The translations under genes were made by a program, and so were the position numbers. From an uncultured Bacteroidota bacterium (GTDB lineage: Bacteria; Bacteroidota; Bacteroidia; Flavobacteriales; Flavobacteriaceae), in contig CACERG010000001.1 in the NCBI GenBank assembly GCA_902561795.1, forward strand, positions 140,066-204,065: 64,000 nt of DNA. The letters run 5' to 3'. The notes beneath the pieces are model-generated. The model worked only from the letters and a program-made list of their open reading frames with translations, made no database searches and was not told where the DNA came from. Shown in pieces: positions 32,095-41,800 of this stretch. Every line of letters starts with the position of its first letter. Positions within the stretch are counted from its first letter, which is position 1.

Positions 32095-33678
32095 ATGGAA
32101 AAATCAAAAATTTTAATAAAACAATTGTGGTTTTTTTTACTTCCATTTGCCAGTCTATTTTTGAATTGCCAAGCAGAGTTAAAAAAAGAAAAATTAAGGT
32201 CTAAACCTAACATCATTTATATTCTTGCGGATGATTTAGGGTATGGTGATATAGGCGTCTATGGCCAGGAAAAAATTGAAACCCCAAATCTTGATGAACT
32301 AGCTAGTAATGGGATGATTTTTACACAGCATTATACAGGAGCGCCTGTATGTGCACCTGCTAGATATATGCTACTTACAGGAAGACATTCTGGACATTCA
32401 TATATTAGAGGTAACTATGAATGGAAAGAAAGAGGAAATGTTTGGGACTATCGCGCAATGATAGCTGATTCTACTTTGGAAGGACAATTTCCTATTCCAA
32501 TAAATTCAATTTTGTTCCCTCAATTATTACAAAAAGGAGGCTATATCACTGGGATGGTAGGGAAATGGGGTCTTGGAGCTCCCCACACAAATTCCATTCC
32601 TACTAAAATGGGTTTCGATTTTTTCTTTGGTTATAATTGTCAGCGTCAGGCTCATACCTATTTCCCTGTTCACTTATATAAAAATGAGAATAGAGTTTAC
32701 TTAAATAATGATACCATACCCCCAAATACAAAACTTGCTAAAGGAGCAAATCCATTTGACTCAAAAAGTTATTTAAACTTTAAGTTAAATGAATATGCTC
32801 CAGACTTAATGTTTTCAGAAATGATAAGTTTCATTTCTGAAAACAAACAAAATCCTTTCTTTCTTTATTGGGCTACACCTATACCTCACAATCCTCTTCA
32901 GGCTCCCAAAAAATGGATAAATTACTATAAAGAAAAGTTTGGAGAAGAAAAACCTTATTTGGGACAAAATGGTTATTTCCCCCATCAAAATCCAAGAGCG
33001 GCTTATGCTGCTATGATTTCTTATTTGGATGAGAACATAGGTAAATTGATAATGTATTTAAAGGATAAAAATTTATATGATAATACTCTAATTCTGTTCT
33101 CTTCTGATAATGGAGTTACATACTCTGGTGGCACAGATGGAGAATTTTTTAATAGTTCAGCGATTTTTGATGAATCATATGGAAGAGGGAAAGGGTTTGT
33201 TTATGAGGGAGGAATAAGAGTTCCAATGATTGCAACTTGGGGGGAAAAGATTAAACCAGGGAGTATTACTAACCATATTTCTGCTCATTATGATGTAATG
33301 GCAACTTTGCTTGAACTCATAAATTATGAGAATATTCCAGAAACAGACGGGATTAGTTTTCTCCCAACCCTTACAGGTAAAAAAGAACAAGATATACATG
33401 ATTTTCTATATTGGGAATTTCCAGAATATGGAGGTCAAGTAGCTATTAGAATAGGAGATTGGAAAGTTATTAGAAGAAATTTAAAACGAAGCAATGAAAA
33501 ACCCACTTTAGAACTATACAATTTATCTCTAGACCCCGAAGAGCTTAATAATGTTGCCAATTATCATTCTGATATCATTAATATTGCATCTGATATTTTT
33601 GATAAGGAACATATCAAATCTGAAATTGAAGAGTTCATGATTAATTCTATTGAAAATGGATTGCTTTCGTCTAAATAA
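32095..33678 (+). CDS. Second sulfatase (S1 family), secreted or lipoprotein
   Basis: The product has about 527 residues from the ATG at 32095 (a GTG two codons earlier is the alternative). The N-terminal hydrophobic segment ends 'ASLFLNCQ', a likely lipobox. 'IIYILADDLGYGDIGVYGQ' and the formylglycine motif 'VCAPARYMLLTGRHSG' (CxPAR) are present, as are 'MVGKWGLG' and 'LFSSDNGVTYSGG'. It diverges clearly from the upstream sulfatase ('CAPAR' against 'CTPSR'), so the pair is not a recent duplication and probably acts on different linkages of the same glycan. Confidence 0.92.
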   Translation: MEKSKILIKQLWFFLLPFASLFLNCQAELKKEKLRSKPNIIYILADDLGYGDIGVYGQEKIETPNLDELASNGMIFTQHYTGAPVCAPARYMLLTGRHSGHSYIRGNYEWKERGNVWDYRAMIADSTLEGQFPIPINSILFPQLLQKGGYITGMVGKWGLGAPHTNSIPTKMGFDFFFGYNCQRQAHTYFPVHLYKNENRVYLNNDTIPPNTKLAKGANPFDSKSYLNFKLNEYAPDLMFSEMISFISENKQNPFFLYWATPIPHNPLQAPKKWINYYKEKFGEEKPYLGQNGYFPHQNPRAAYAAMISYLDENIGKLIMYLKDKNLYDNTLILFSSDNGVTYSGGTDGEFFNSSAIFDESYGRGKGFVYEGGIRVPMIATWGEKIKPGSITNHISAHYDVMATLLELINYENIPETDGISFLPTLTGKKEQDIHDFLYWEFPEYGGQVAIRIGDWKVIRRNLKRSNEKPTLELYNLSLDPEELNNVANYHSDIINIASDIFDKEHIKSEIEEFMINSIENGLLSSK

Positions 33679-33757
33679 TAATTTTTTCATAATAACTAGT
33701 GAAAGCGTAATTACTAAAAAGCAATCCTGATAGTTTTATTTTTTAACTTTATAAATA

Positions 33758-34078
33758 ATGAAATACATTATCCTCTTATTACCCTTTTTCTGTTTCTCTC
33801 AAAAAATATTTTCGGTAGACTATCCATCTCAATCTGATATAAAAGTTTTTGTCGTTGATTATGAATCTCAATCTGATTTAAAAGTTTTCAAAGTAGATTA
33901 CCAATCTCAGGCGAAAGGTAATAATGGGCTGTGGTATTTTGTAAAATACTCTTCACAATCAAACAAGAAGATATATTTCGTGAAGTACTCATCACAAAGC
34001 GATTTGAAAATTTTTTTTGTAAAGTATAAATCTCAATCTGGGTGGAGGAACAACTCGAAAAAATATTTATTGTATTAA
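33758..34078 (+). CDS. Septoil-knot-like repeat protein (DUF6150 type), secreted
   Basis: The 106-residue protein has a short signal peptide (MKYIILLLPFFCFSQ) followed by seven copies of a roughly 13-residue strand repeat of the form '(K)(V/I)(F/Y)xV(D/K)Y.SQ(S/A)': KIFSVDYPSQSD, IKVFVVDYESQSD, LKVFKVDYQSQAK, LWYFVKYSSQSN, KKIYFVKYSSQSD, LKIFFVKYKSQSG and a degenerate last strand. From memory this is the DUF6150 family, predicted to fold as a 7(1) 'septoil' knot; seven repeats fit that fold. Function is unknown. The gene stands alone on its strand after the sulfatases. Confidence 0.65.
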   Translation: MKYIILLLPFFCFSQKIFSVDYPSQSDIKVFVVDYESQSDLKVFKVDYQSQAKGNNGLWYFVKYSSQSNKKIYFVKYSSQSDLKIFFVKYKSQSGWRNNSKKYLLY

Positions 34079-34112
34079 ATCATCAAATTGTTGTTCTTAT
34101 TTAGTGTAGGAA

Positions 34113-34131
34113 CTTCTTTGTATATTGTTTG
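34113..34131 (+). promoter_or_regulatory. Shared 19-bp promoter-proximal element (copy 1)
   Basis: ACTTCTTTGTATATTGTTT lies 25 bases before the ATG at 34156 and recurs exactly at 35901-35919 before another secreted-protein gene. It probably contains the -7 region, although it is not a perfect TAnnTTTG. Confidence 0.4.
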
Positions 34132-34155
34132 CATATTAATCATAAATCAATAAAG

Positions 34156-34914
34156 ATGAAAAAACAATTAATTTTAATATTTGTCTTGCTAGGCACCTTT
34201 TGTATTGCTCAACAAAGAATGTTTGTAACTCTGCATTATGTTACAGTTAATAGTCAAGACGCGCAAGCTCATATTGATAGTGAAAAAGAATATTTTTCAA
34301 AGGGTCATAAATCGGCTATTGATAGCGGAAATAAAATTGGCTGGGACATGTGGGTTTTAGAAAATCCAGGATATAGGGAAAATCACACAACATTTATTTA
34401 TGCCCATCTTCAGGATCCAGATAAGGTAATAAACTCAAATATGAGTGGCGAAAGTGGAAATAACTTTTCCAATTCTGAATTAGCAATGGTCCGTGAAAAA
34501 TGGGGTAATAGAGTTGTTAAGTCAGGTGCTATTACAGTTTCATATAAAGGTGGATTTGTCCCGGCTTCTAATCAAGCCCCACCCAAGTATGCAGTTTTGG
34601 ACTGGATGGTTGTAGACCCAGCGGATTTTTATGAATATGAACAAATGGAATTAAAAACATTCCTGCCAATGCAAAAATCGAATAAATCTGTTAAAGGCTG
34701 GGGACTTCACAAAGTTGTTACTCCACGTAATAATAATGTTAATGCTGCTAGTTATGTTGTTGCTAGGTTTTTTGACAATATGTCTGATATTCAAAACATG
34801 ATGGATCAAACAAATCCAATGAGTAAAAATATGAAAGCTACAATTACAAAGATGTACAATTTAAGGTCTATAAGAAGAAGTCAAGTTCTAAGACTAATTC
34901 TATCAGAAAGATAA
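34156..34914 (+). CDS. Secreted hypothetical protein
   Basis: The product has 252 residues from the ATG at 34156, giving a proper signal peptide (MKKQLILIFVLLGTFCIAQ); an upstream TTG at 34129 lies in the promoter element and is rejected. The mature part has two halves that look alike: 'MFVTLHYVTVNSQDAQAHIDS' and 'YAVLDWMVVDPADFYEYEQM' both resemble the start of a ferredoxin-like dimeric alpha/beta barrel repeat. 'KSVKGWGLHKVVTP' lies near the end. No enzyme family recognised. A strong terminator follows. Confidence 0.6.
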   Translation: MKKQLILIFVLLGTFCIAQQRMFVTLHYVTVNSQDAQAHIDSEKEYFSKGHKSAIDSGNKIGWDMWVLENPGYRENHTTFIYAHLQDPDKVINSNMSGESGNNFSNSELAMVREKWGNRVVKSGAITVSYKGGFVPASNQAPPKYAVLDWMVVDPADFYEYEQMELKTFLPMQKSNKSVKGWGLHKVVTPRNNNVNAASYVVARFFDNMSDIQNMMDQTNPMSKNMKATITKMYNLRSIRRSQVLRLILSER

Positions 34915-34938
34915 TTGAAAAAAATACTTTAAGTTTTG

Positions 34939-34964
34939 CCCTCCAAAATTAGGAGGGTTTTTTA
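34939..34964 (+). terminator. Rho-independent terminator
   Basis: CCCTCC-AAAATTA-GGAGGG followed by TTTTTT, 25 bases after the stop of the preceding gene. A perfect 6-bp GC-rich stem in an AT-rich background. Confidence 0.85.
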
Positions 34965-35056
34965 TTTGTAAAACCCAAAAGCAATTTTCGATTATAAAGC
35001 CTGTAGTTCGAAAAATATGATTGTTTGGCCTCAAATACATTCTCTTCTAACATCAA

Positions 35057-35794
35057 TTATTTTCTTGAATTAAGCTTCGCAAGTAACCTTAATATTTCAA
35101 GATATAACCAAATGAGAGTAACTAGTAAGCCAAATGACCCATACCACTCCATATACTTTGGAGCACCTTTTTCTGCACCTTCTTCTATAAAATCAAAATC
35201 TAAAACTAAATTTAGGGCAGCTATTATTACAACTACTATGCTAAAGCCGATGCTTAGTGGAGATGCATTGTTAATATTCATTACACCAATTCCTGAGCCA
35301 AAGAATCCCATTATAAAATTTACAAGATAAACGATTGCTATACCTCCAGTTGCTGCAAAAATTCCAAGTTTAAAATTTTCTGTTGCCTTTATGTATCCTG
35401 ATCGATATGCAATTAATAATGAAACCAATATTCCAACCGTTAAAAGGATTGCATTTGTTACTATTCCATCATATAGGTAGTTATACATATAAGATATACC
35501 TCCAAGCATAGCTCCTTGCAGAGCTGCATAGATGGGGACTGTTATCGGGGCCCATTCTTTTTTAAAAATCGTAACGAGCGCAAAGATAAATCCACCTATT
35601 CCACATCCGATTAACAATATCGGATTAAGTGTGTCAAAGGTTAAATATCCAGTACCAACAAGAATTAAAAGGCTAATGGCTGTTTTATTAACTGTGCCCT
35701 CTATAGTCATTTTTTCATTAATAGAGACAGTATTACTGAAAGTTTTTTTTGAGAGTACAGGGTTACCTGATCTTAATGATAAATGGCTACTCAT
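35057..35794 (-). CDS. Bax inhibitor-1/YccA family membrane protein
   Basis: The product has 245 residues from the ATG at 35794 (the frame extends to 35839, but 'SSHLSLRSGNPVLSKKTF' is the typical N-terminus in Flavobacteria). Seven hydrophobic helices are spaced as in the BI-1/YccA/TMBIM family, with 'AALQGAMLGGISYMYN' and 'ALNLVLDFDFIEEGAEKGAPKYMEWYG' split near the C-terminus, the conserved acidic region linked to pH-gated calcium leak in homologues. The role in bacteria is unclear. The gene is monocistronic and convergent with the preceding gene. Confidence 0.9.
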   Translation of the reverse strand: MSSHLSLRSGNPVLSKKTFSNTVSINEKMTIEGTVNKTAISLLILVGTGYLTFDTLNPILLIGCGIGGFIFALVTIFKKEWAPITVPIYAALQGAMLGGISYMYNYLYDGIVTNAILLTVGILVSLLIAYRSGYIKATENFKLGIFAATGGIAIVYLVNFIMGFFGSGIGVMNINNASPLSIGFSIVVVIIAALNLVLDFDFIEEGAEKGAPKYMEWYGSFGLLVTLIWLYLEILRLLAKLNSRK

Positions 35795-35900
35795 ATAATT
35801 TTCATTTAATATTTTAAAGCACAAATATATTGAGATCACACAAAATCAGATTTAAAATATCAATAAATATTAAAATATATTAGTAAGTAATGAGTAAACG

Positions 35901-35919
35901 ACTTCTTTGTATATTGTTT
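35901..35919 (+). promoter_or_regulatory. Shared 19-bp promoter-proximal element (copy 2)
   Basis: Identical to 34113-34131 over 19 bases, here 24 bases before the ATG at 35943. The nearly equal distance to the start codon in both cases supports a promoter role. Confidence 0.4.
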
Positions 35920-35942
35920 CTTATTAATAAAAACATACCAAA

Positions 35943-36449
35943 ATGAAAAAAATATTAATTCTGTTTTTATCATCACTAGTCATTATTTCATGTGGTGAAA
36001 AGCCAGCAAAATCAGAAAAAGAATTACTTACAGAACAAACTCGAACAACTGTTTTAAAAGCATTTAATAGCCAAATGGAAGGTAAAATTGACATTATGGA
36101 ATCACTACTTGCGGATGACTTTACTTTCACCTTGACGGGGCAGTTGGATATTTCGAAGACCTATACTTGGAATGAGTATTTGGAGTTTGCGGGATATTTT
36201 GCAACTCTTTTAAAGGGAGAAATTGGCGTAGAATACAAAGGTATTATTGCAGATGAAAGATCTGCAATGGTTTTTGCTCAAGGAAGAATGGAAGGAGTTG
36301 GTGGGAAATATGAAAATGATTATGCCATAAAATACGACCTAAATCAGGCAGGGCAAATAATTTCACAAAAAGAATATTTAAGCGACATTTTATTAGCTAC
36401 ACAACTATACGGGCAAGAGGTTTGTGGCGATAAAAAATTGTTAAATTGA
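35943..36449 (+). CDS. NTF2/SnoaL-like lipoprotein
   Basis: The 168-residue protein has a signal ending in 'LVIISCGEK', a lipobox with Cys at about residue 18. The mature region 'TVLKAFNSQMEGKIDIMESLLADDFTFTL' split over residues 38-65, then 'ISKTYTWNEYLEFAGYF', reads like the cone-shaped NTF2/SnoaL fold, used as binding or catalytic domains of many kinds. No catalytic residues can be assigned. It is followed by a TPR-like lipoprotein and an M20 hydrolase on the same strand. Confidence 0.65.
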   Translation: MKKILILFLSSLVIISCGEKPAKSEKELLTEQTRTTVLKAFNSQMEGKIDIMESLLADDFTFTLTGQLDISKTYTWNEYLEFAGYFATLLKGEIGVEYKGIIADERSAMVFAQGRMEGVGGKYENDYAIKYDLNQAGQIISQKEYLSDILLATQLYGQEVCGDKKLLN

Positions 36450-36519
36450 AATACAATTAAATAACACAAATGGATTTGTAATTTAATCCACATAAATTTT
36501 AAACTAAAACTAATTCAAA

Positions 36520-37323
36520 ATGAAAAATTTTTTAATACTAATAATCACAAGCCTATTAATCTTTGCTTGTGATAATTCAAAAGCTACCAATCAAAAAAAC
36601 TCAGGTCAACAGGGGAACTATATTCAATGGACTAATGGTGATCCATTACACGATGAAATGATAAGAAGTGCGATAGGCCATTTTTTAAATATAGAAAGAG
36701 AGAAAGCATATGTTTTTTTCGAAAAAGCAGTTAAGTTAGACTCAACCTCATTTGCAGCACATGTAATGATGTCTACCATGTCTCCACCAAACTCAGAAAA
36801 ACAAGAAGCACATTATGAACTTGCAAAAAAGTATTCAGCTAATAAAAATGAAAACTCAAAAAGATTTGTTTCCTTACTTGATATAAAAAGCGAGAACGGA
36901 TACAGAGGTATATGGGGATCTTCAAAAGAAAAAAATGCTATATGGGAGAAAATGTACGAAGCAGAACCAAGGGGAGCTTTTATACAGTTTCATAGAGCAA
37001 GATCCAATCCAGATTTAATCACAAGAATTAAAAATTTGGAAGAACTAAGCTCAGAATGGGGCGAGCCAAACAATGCAGCGATTATAAATTTTCTTGGGTA
37101 TCATTATTATCAAAATGGAGACAAAGAAAAATCAAAACAGGCTTTTGAAAAATATCTTGAGCTTTATCCACAGGGATATAATTCTTTAGATTCAATGGCA
37201 GAATTCTATATGTATGAAAAAAATTACGATGAGGCAAAAAAATATTATAAGATGGTGTTGAATCAATTCCCATTTTCTATTTCAGCAAGGGCTGCTTTGA
37301 AAAATATAGAAACTTTAAAATAA
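36520..37323 (+). CDS. TPR-like lipoprotein
   Basis: The 267-residue protein has the lipoprotein signal 'LLIFACDNSK' (Cys near residue 17). Tetratricopeptide-type helical pairs are visible: residues about 55-85 ('FLNIEREKAYVFFEKAVKLD'), then 'FLGYHYYQNGDKEKSKQAFEKYLELYP' split around 190-220 and 'MAEFYMYEKNYDEAKKYYKM' near 235. The middle region is helical but less regular. TPR proteins usually scaffold complexes at the envelope. The M20 hydrolase follows after 47 bases and may be co-expressed. Confidence 0.75.
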   Translation: MKNFLILIITSLLIFACDNSKATNQKNSGQQGNYIQWTNGDPLHDEMIRSAIGHFLNIEREKAYVFFEKAVKLDSTSFAAHVMMSTMSPPNSEKQEAHYELAKKYSANKNENSKRFVSLLDIKSENGYRGIWGSSKEKNAIWEKMYEAEPRGAFIQFHRARSNPDLITRIKNLEELSSEWGEPNNAAIINFLGYHYYQNGDKEKSKQAFEKYLELYPQGYNSLDSMAEFYMYEKNYDEAKKYYKMVLNQFPFSISARAALKNIETLK

Positions 37324-37370
37324 TTATTTCAACCATAAAATCTATTATCTAAATTTAAATTCTACATAAA

Positions 37371-38870
37371 ATGAAAAAACTGATTGTTACCTTTTTGATA
37401 TCCAGCTTTGGATTTAGTCAATCTTCAAAAGATTTAGAAATGTGGGCAAAAAATGCAACAAACAAATCTTTTGATATGTTTTATGAAATTTTAAGTATAC
37501 CAAATGACGCAAATAATTTGGATGATATTGAGTTAAATGTTAAGTGGTGTGAGAAAAATTTTGCTGAAAGAGGTTTTGTTACACAAAGGATCTCAACTCC
37601 CAAAGCACCACTTTTGCTTGCGGAAAGAACCTTTCCGAAGGCTAAAGAAACTGTTCTTATATATTTACAAATAGATGGTCAACCTGTAGACAATTCTAGG
37701 TGGTTCCAGGAAAGCCCATATACCCCAGTTTTAAAAAGACAAAACAGTAAAGGGGTTTGGGAAATTATCGACTGGGATGAAATAAAAAACTATGAAGATG
37801 ATTGGAGAATATTTGCACGTTCAACAAGTGACGCAAAAGGACCAGTGGTCATGTTTTTAAATGCAATGGATGTATTGGAAGAAAAAAAATTGTCCCCCAA
37901 TTTTAATATAAAAGTGATAATGGATTTTGAAGAGGAGTTAGGATCTCCAAATTTACCTAAAGCGGTTAATGTAAATAGGGGAATACTTTCTGCGGACCAC
38001 CTTATCATATTTGATGGGCCAAAGCATAGGTCAGGCAAACCAACTTTAACATTTGGGGCAAGAGGTATTTCAACTATTCAACTAACAATTTATGGACCAG
38101 TAACAGCCCAGCACAGTGGTCACTTCGGGAATTATGTTCCCAATCCTGCCCTTAGAATGGCTAAACTTCTTGCATCTATGAAAGATGATGAAGGGGTAGT
38201 TGTAATCCCTGGGTTTTACGATGGGATTTCAATCGATTCCAAAACAAAAAAAATACTAGATAACTTTCCTCACGACCAAGAGCAATTCATGAAGACTTTA
38301 CAAATCGGTGAACTTGATAAAGTTGGTGAAACCTACCAAGAATCAATTCAATTTCCATCTTTAAATATACGTGGTATGCAGTCTGGATGGATAGATGAGA
38401 AAGTAAGAACTATAATACCTGCATGGGCAAGAGCTGAAATCGATATTCGTTTGGTTTTGGAGTCTGATCCTATGCGTCTGATAGGTCTTGTAAAAAAACA
38501 TATTGAAAATCAAGGATACTATGTGGTGAACAGAGAGCCAACAGCCAAGGAACGAATAGATCATCCTAAAGTGGCTACGTTTACACATAAAATTTCGTAT
38601 CAATCGTTCCGAACAGATCTTGATACCAAGGTAGGAAAGTGGCTGCGTAAATCAATAAAAAAAGGCTTTGAGACTGACCCCATTAGAATAAGGATGAGTG
38701 GAGGCTCTATTCCGATATCACCATTTGTAAACACACTTGATATACCGGCAGTAACAGTTCCAACTGTTAACCGAGATAACAATCAGCACAGTCCAAATGA
38801 AAATATTAGATTGGGGGATTACCGCAACGGCATAAAAACAATTTTATCTATACTAACAGAACCTCTTTAA
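37371..38870 (+). CDS. Secreted M20/M25/M40 family metallohydrolase
   Basis: The 499-residue peptidase-like protein has a short signal peptide (MKKLIVTFLISSFGFSQ). The M20 skeleton is clear: 'YLQIDGQPVD' (first metal site, near residue 100), 'TSDAKGPVVMFL' (bridging Asp, about 152), 'DFEEELGSPNL' (catalytic Glu pair, about 187), 'LIIFDGP', a dimerisation domain with 'AQHSGHFGNYVPNP', and 'NQHSPNENIRLGDY' (last His, about 469). The first ligand, normally HxD, is QxD here. From memory, related flavobacterial proteins may share this, so it could be a subfamily trait. It is probably a dipeptidase or aminoacylase in the periplasm. Confidence 0.85.
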   Translation: MKKLIVTFLISSFGFSQSSKDLEMWAKNATNKSFDMFYEILSIPNDANNLDDIELNVKWCEKNFAERGFVTQRISTPKAPLLLAERTFPKAKETVLIYLQIDGQPVDNSRWFQESPYTPVLKRQNSKGVWEIIDWDEIKNYEDDWRIFARSTSDAKGPVVMFLNAMDVLEEKKLSPNFNIKVIMDFEEELGSPNLPKAVNVNRGILSADHLIIFDGPKHRSGKPTLTFGARGISTIQLTIYGPVTAQHSGHFGNYVPNPALRMAKLLASMKDDEGVVVIPGFYDGISIDSKTKKILDNFPHDQEQFMKTLQIGELDKVGETYQESIQFPSLNIRGMQSGWIDEKVRTIIPAWARAEIDIRLVLESDPMRLIGLVKKHIENQGYYVVNREPTAKERIDHPKVATFTHKISYQSFRTDLDTKVGKWLRKSIKKGFETDPIRIRMSGGSIPISPFVNTLDIPAVTVPTVNRDNNQHSPNENIRLGDYRNGIKTILSILTEPL

Positions 38871-38874
38871 AAAC

Positions 38875-41800
38875 TTAGGGGCTTTTCATGGAAAAAATTC
38901 CTATTTGATTGTCAGAAACAATTTCATTTAGCCTAGAAATAGATCCGTTCAAAAGTTTTTCTAAAGCTTCCATTTCACGATCAAGTTCAGCCGTGATTTC
39001 CTTAAAAAAAGCTTTTGCTTGATTTGTAGGAGGATAGTCTCCTCGTTGTGAATCCGCTAATAAAAATGCAATTCTGTTGTTTATTCTAATCCCATAGTTC
39101 AATGGATCTTGACGACTTTGATTTTTTGTCATATGAATATTATTCTCTATAAGGCTTAACTTGCTTTCAAACTGATTAATAAGATTATTTATTTCTTCAG
39201 TAAGACCAGATTTTTGCTTTAGATAGTTTAAATCTTTTTGAACCTCTCTAATTTTGATTATCGCTGAGTTAGCTCTAGTTACCTGATTACGGACATTAAT
39301 TAAAAAATCAAACTGATCTCTATAGTCTTTATCCGTATTCTCAAGCCTTGGGTCTTTTTCAATTTTTAAGGATTGTTCAATGACCTCGCCATTATAGTTT
39401 AGACTTATTAAATATTCACCGGGAATTGCTTTGGGACCTTTATTTGGAGAGGAATAAAATACCATTCCCTCAAATTCTTTATATCCTGGATATCGCATAT
39501 CCCAGATTAATTTATTTCCGCCAGATTTTAGTGCTAACGGAATATCAGCTTCTGGGTTTAGATTATTTAGTTTTGCTTTATTGTTATAACGTTTAATCAG
39601 TGAGCCGTCTTTCTCTTTAATTACTATACTTACAAGATCATCTTCTTTTAAATCTTTAATATAAAAATGTAAAATTGCTCCAACAGGGTGATTCTTTCCA
39701 ACTAATTTAAAATTAGTTTCGTCCTCTTCCTCTGATTGTTCTACTCTGAACGCTTTGTCTGGTTTGTAAAGAAAGAAAGATTGAGAATTTAAATTATTTT
39801 CTAGCTGATGCAGTGGTGTTAAATCATCAATCATCCAAAAGCTTCTTCCGTGAGTTGCAGCTATTAAATCATTATCTCTAACATGAAGATCTCTAATTGA
39901 TGTGATGGGTAGATTTAATTGAAATGGCTTCCAACTATTGCCATCGTCAAATGAGATAAACATTCCCCATTCGGTTCCTGCATATAGTAGCCCCTCTCGA
40001 ACCTTATCAGATCGTATAGCCCTGCTGTAGAAATTCTGAGGAATTCCTTTGGTGATCAGAGACCAAGTTTTACCATAATCATTTGTCTTATAGAGATAGG
40101 GTTTGTAATCTCCAAATTTGTATGAGGTAGCAGCTACATATGCAGTACCTTTTTTAAATGGACTGGGGTCTATACAGTTGATCATGTTTAACTTAGGACT
40201 TAATGTCGGAGTAGGTGTCACATTTTTCCAAGTTTCACCGTTATCAGTAGTTAAGTGAATTAATCCATCATCACTGCCGACCCAAATAACTCCTTTTTCA
40301 ATAGGTGATTCGTTAATAGCAAAAAGGTTTGAATAAAATTCTGCACCAGTATTATCTTGAGTTATGGGTCCTCCAGAGGACTTAATTGTTTCTGGCAGTC
40401 CTCTTGTCAGATCTGGAGATATTGTTTTCCAAGACTGGCCACCATCTGTTGTCATATGTAAAAAGTTAGACCCAGCAAAAAGTTTATTTTTGTCGTGTAT
40501 ACTAAACTTGACAGGGAAATTCCAATTGAATCGGTATTTCATTACTTCTGCTCCTGAACCAGCAGGATTATCAGGCCAAATATTTACTGAACGCGTTTGA
40601 TCTGTTCTGTGATCTTTACGCATCATATATCCTTTATATGTTCCACCATAAACGATATCATTATTTTTTGGGTCTGGAGCAAGATGAGCACTTTCTCCAC
40701 CTGCTGTTGTTTCCCAATCGCTTTCACCAATACCAGAACCTGAGCCTCTATGATTTATTCTAACGGTCGTGTTATCTTGTTGCGCCCCATAGATTCTATA
40801 TGGGAATTGATTATCTGTGGTTACCCTATAAAATTGTGCTGTGGGTTGATTATAATAAGTGGTCCAATTATTTCCACCATCATTTGAAATCTGTGCTCCA
40901 CCGTCATCTGCAATTGCCATTCTGTTATTATTTTTTGGATCTATCCAAAGGTCATGATGATCTCCATGCGGCGCATCTTTCAATGTAAATGATCTCCCCC
41001 CGTCAGTTGACACACCGTAACTTACATTCATTACATAAACTTTGTCTTTATTTTGAGTGTCAGCATATATTCTACTGTAGTACCAAGCTCTTTGTCGTAA
41101 AGCTCTATCTTCATTTACTTTTTCCCATGTTTTACCAGCATCATCTGAGCGAAACACCCCACCATCAGATGCTTCAATGATTGTCCAAATTCGATTTGAA
41201 TCTACAGGAGATACTGTAATTCCAACAATTCCCCAAGGCCCACTCGGAAGGCCTTTATTCTCTGTTATATTGATCCATGTGTCACCGCCGTCATAACTTT
41301 TGTAAAGCTTACTATCAGGTCCTCCACTATCCATTCGATATCCATTCCTTTTCATTTGCCATGTAGTGGCATAGATTATTCTTGCATTATTGGGATCCAT
41401 TATCAAATCACCCGCACCTGCCTTATCACTTTCATAAAGTATCTTCTGCCAAGTAGTTCCACCATCTTCTGATCTATACACACCACGCGTTTTATTTGGC
41501 TTCCACAAATTACCTATTGCAGCTACATAAATTAAGTTGGGATTTTTGGGGTGTATTCGTATTCTAGATATATGCTCGCTACCTTTTAAACCAATAAATT
41601 TCCATGTTTTACCAGCATCTAAACTTTTCCATAATCCATTTCCAGAAGAAACATTTCCTCTCAGAGTTTGCTCTCCTTCACCAACATAAATTATATTCGG
41701 ATCAGACTCAGAGACAGCAACTGCGCCAATAGAACCTCCAAAATAACCATCTGAAATTGAATACCAGCTATTTCCTGAATCTTCGGTTTTCCAAACACCA

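Noticed and set aside
34129..34155. TTG start for the secreted protein at 34156
   Set aside because: It lies in the promoter-like element and would put ten residues before a proper signal peptide.
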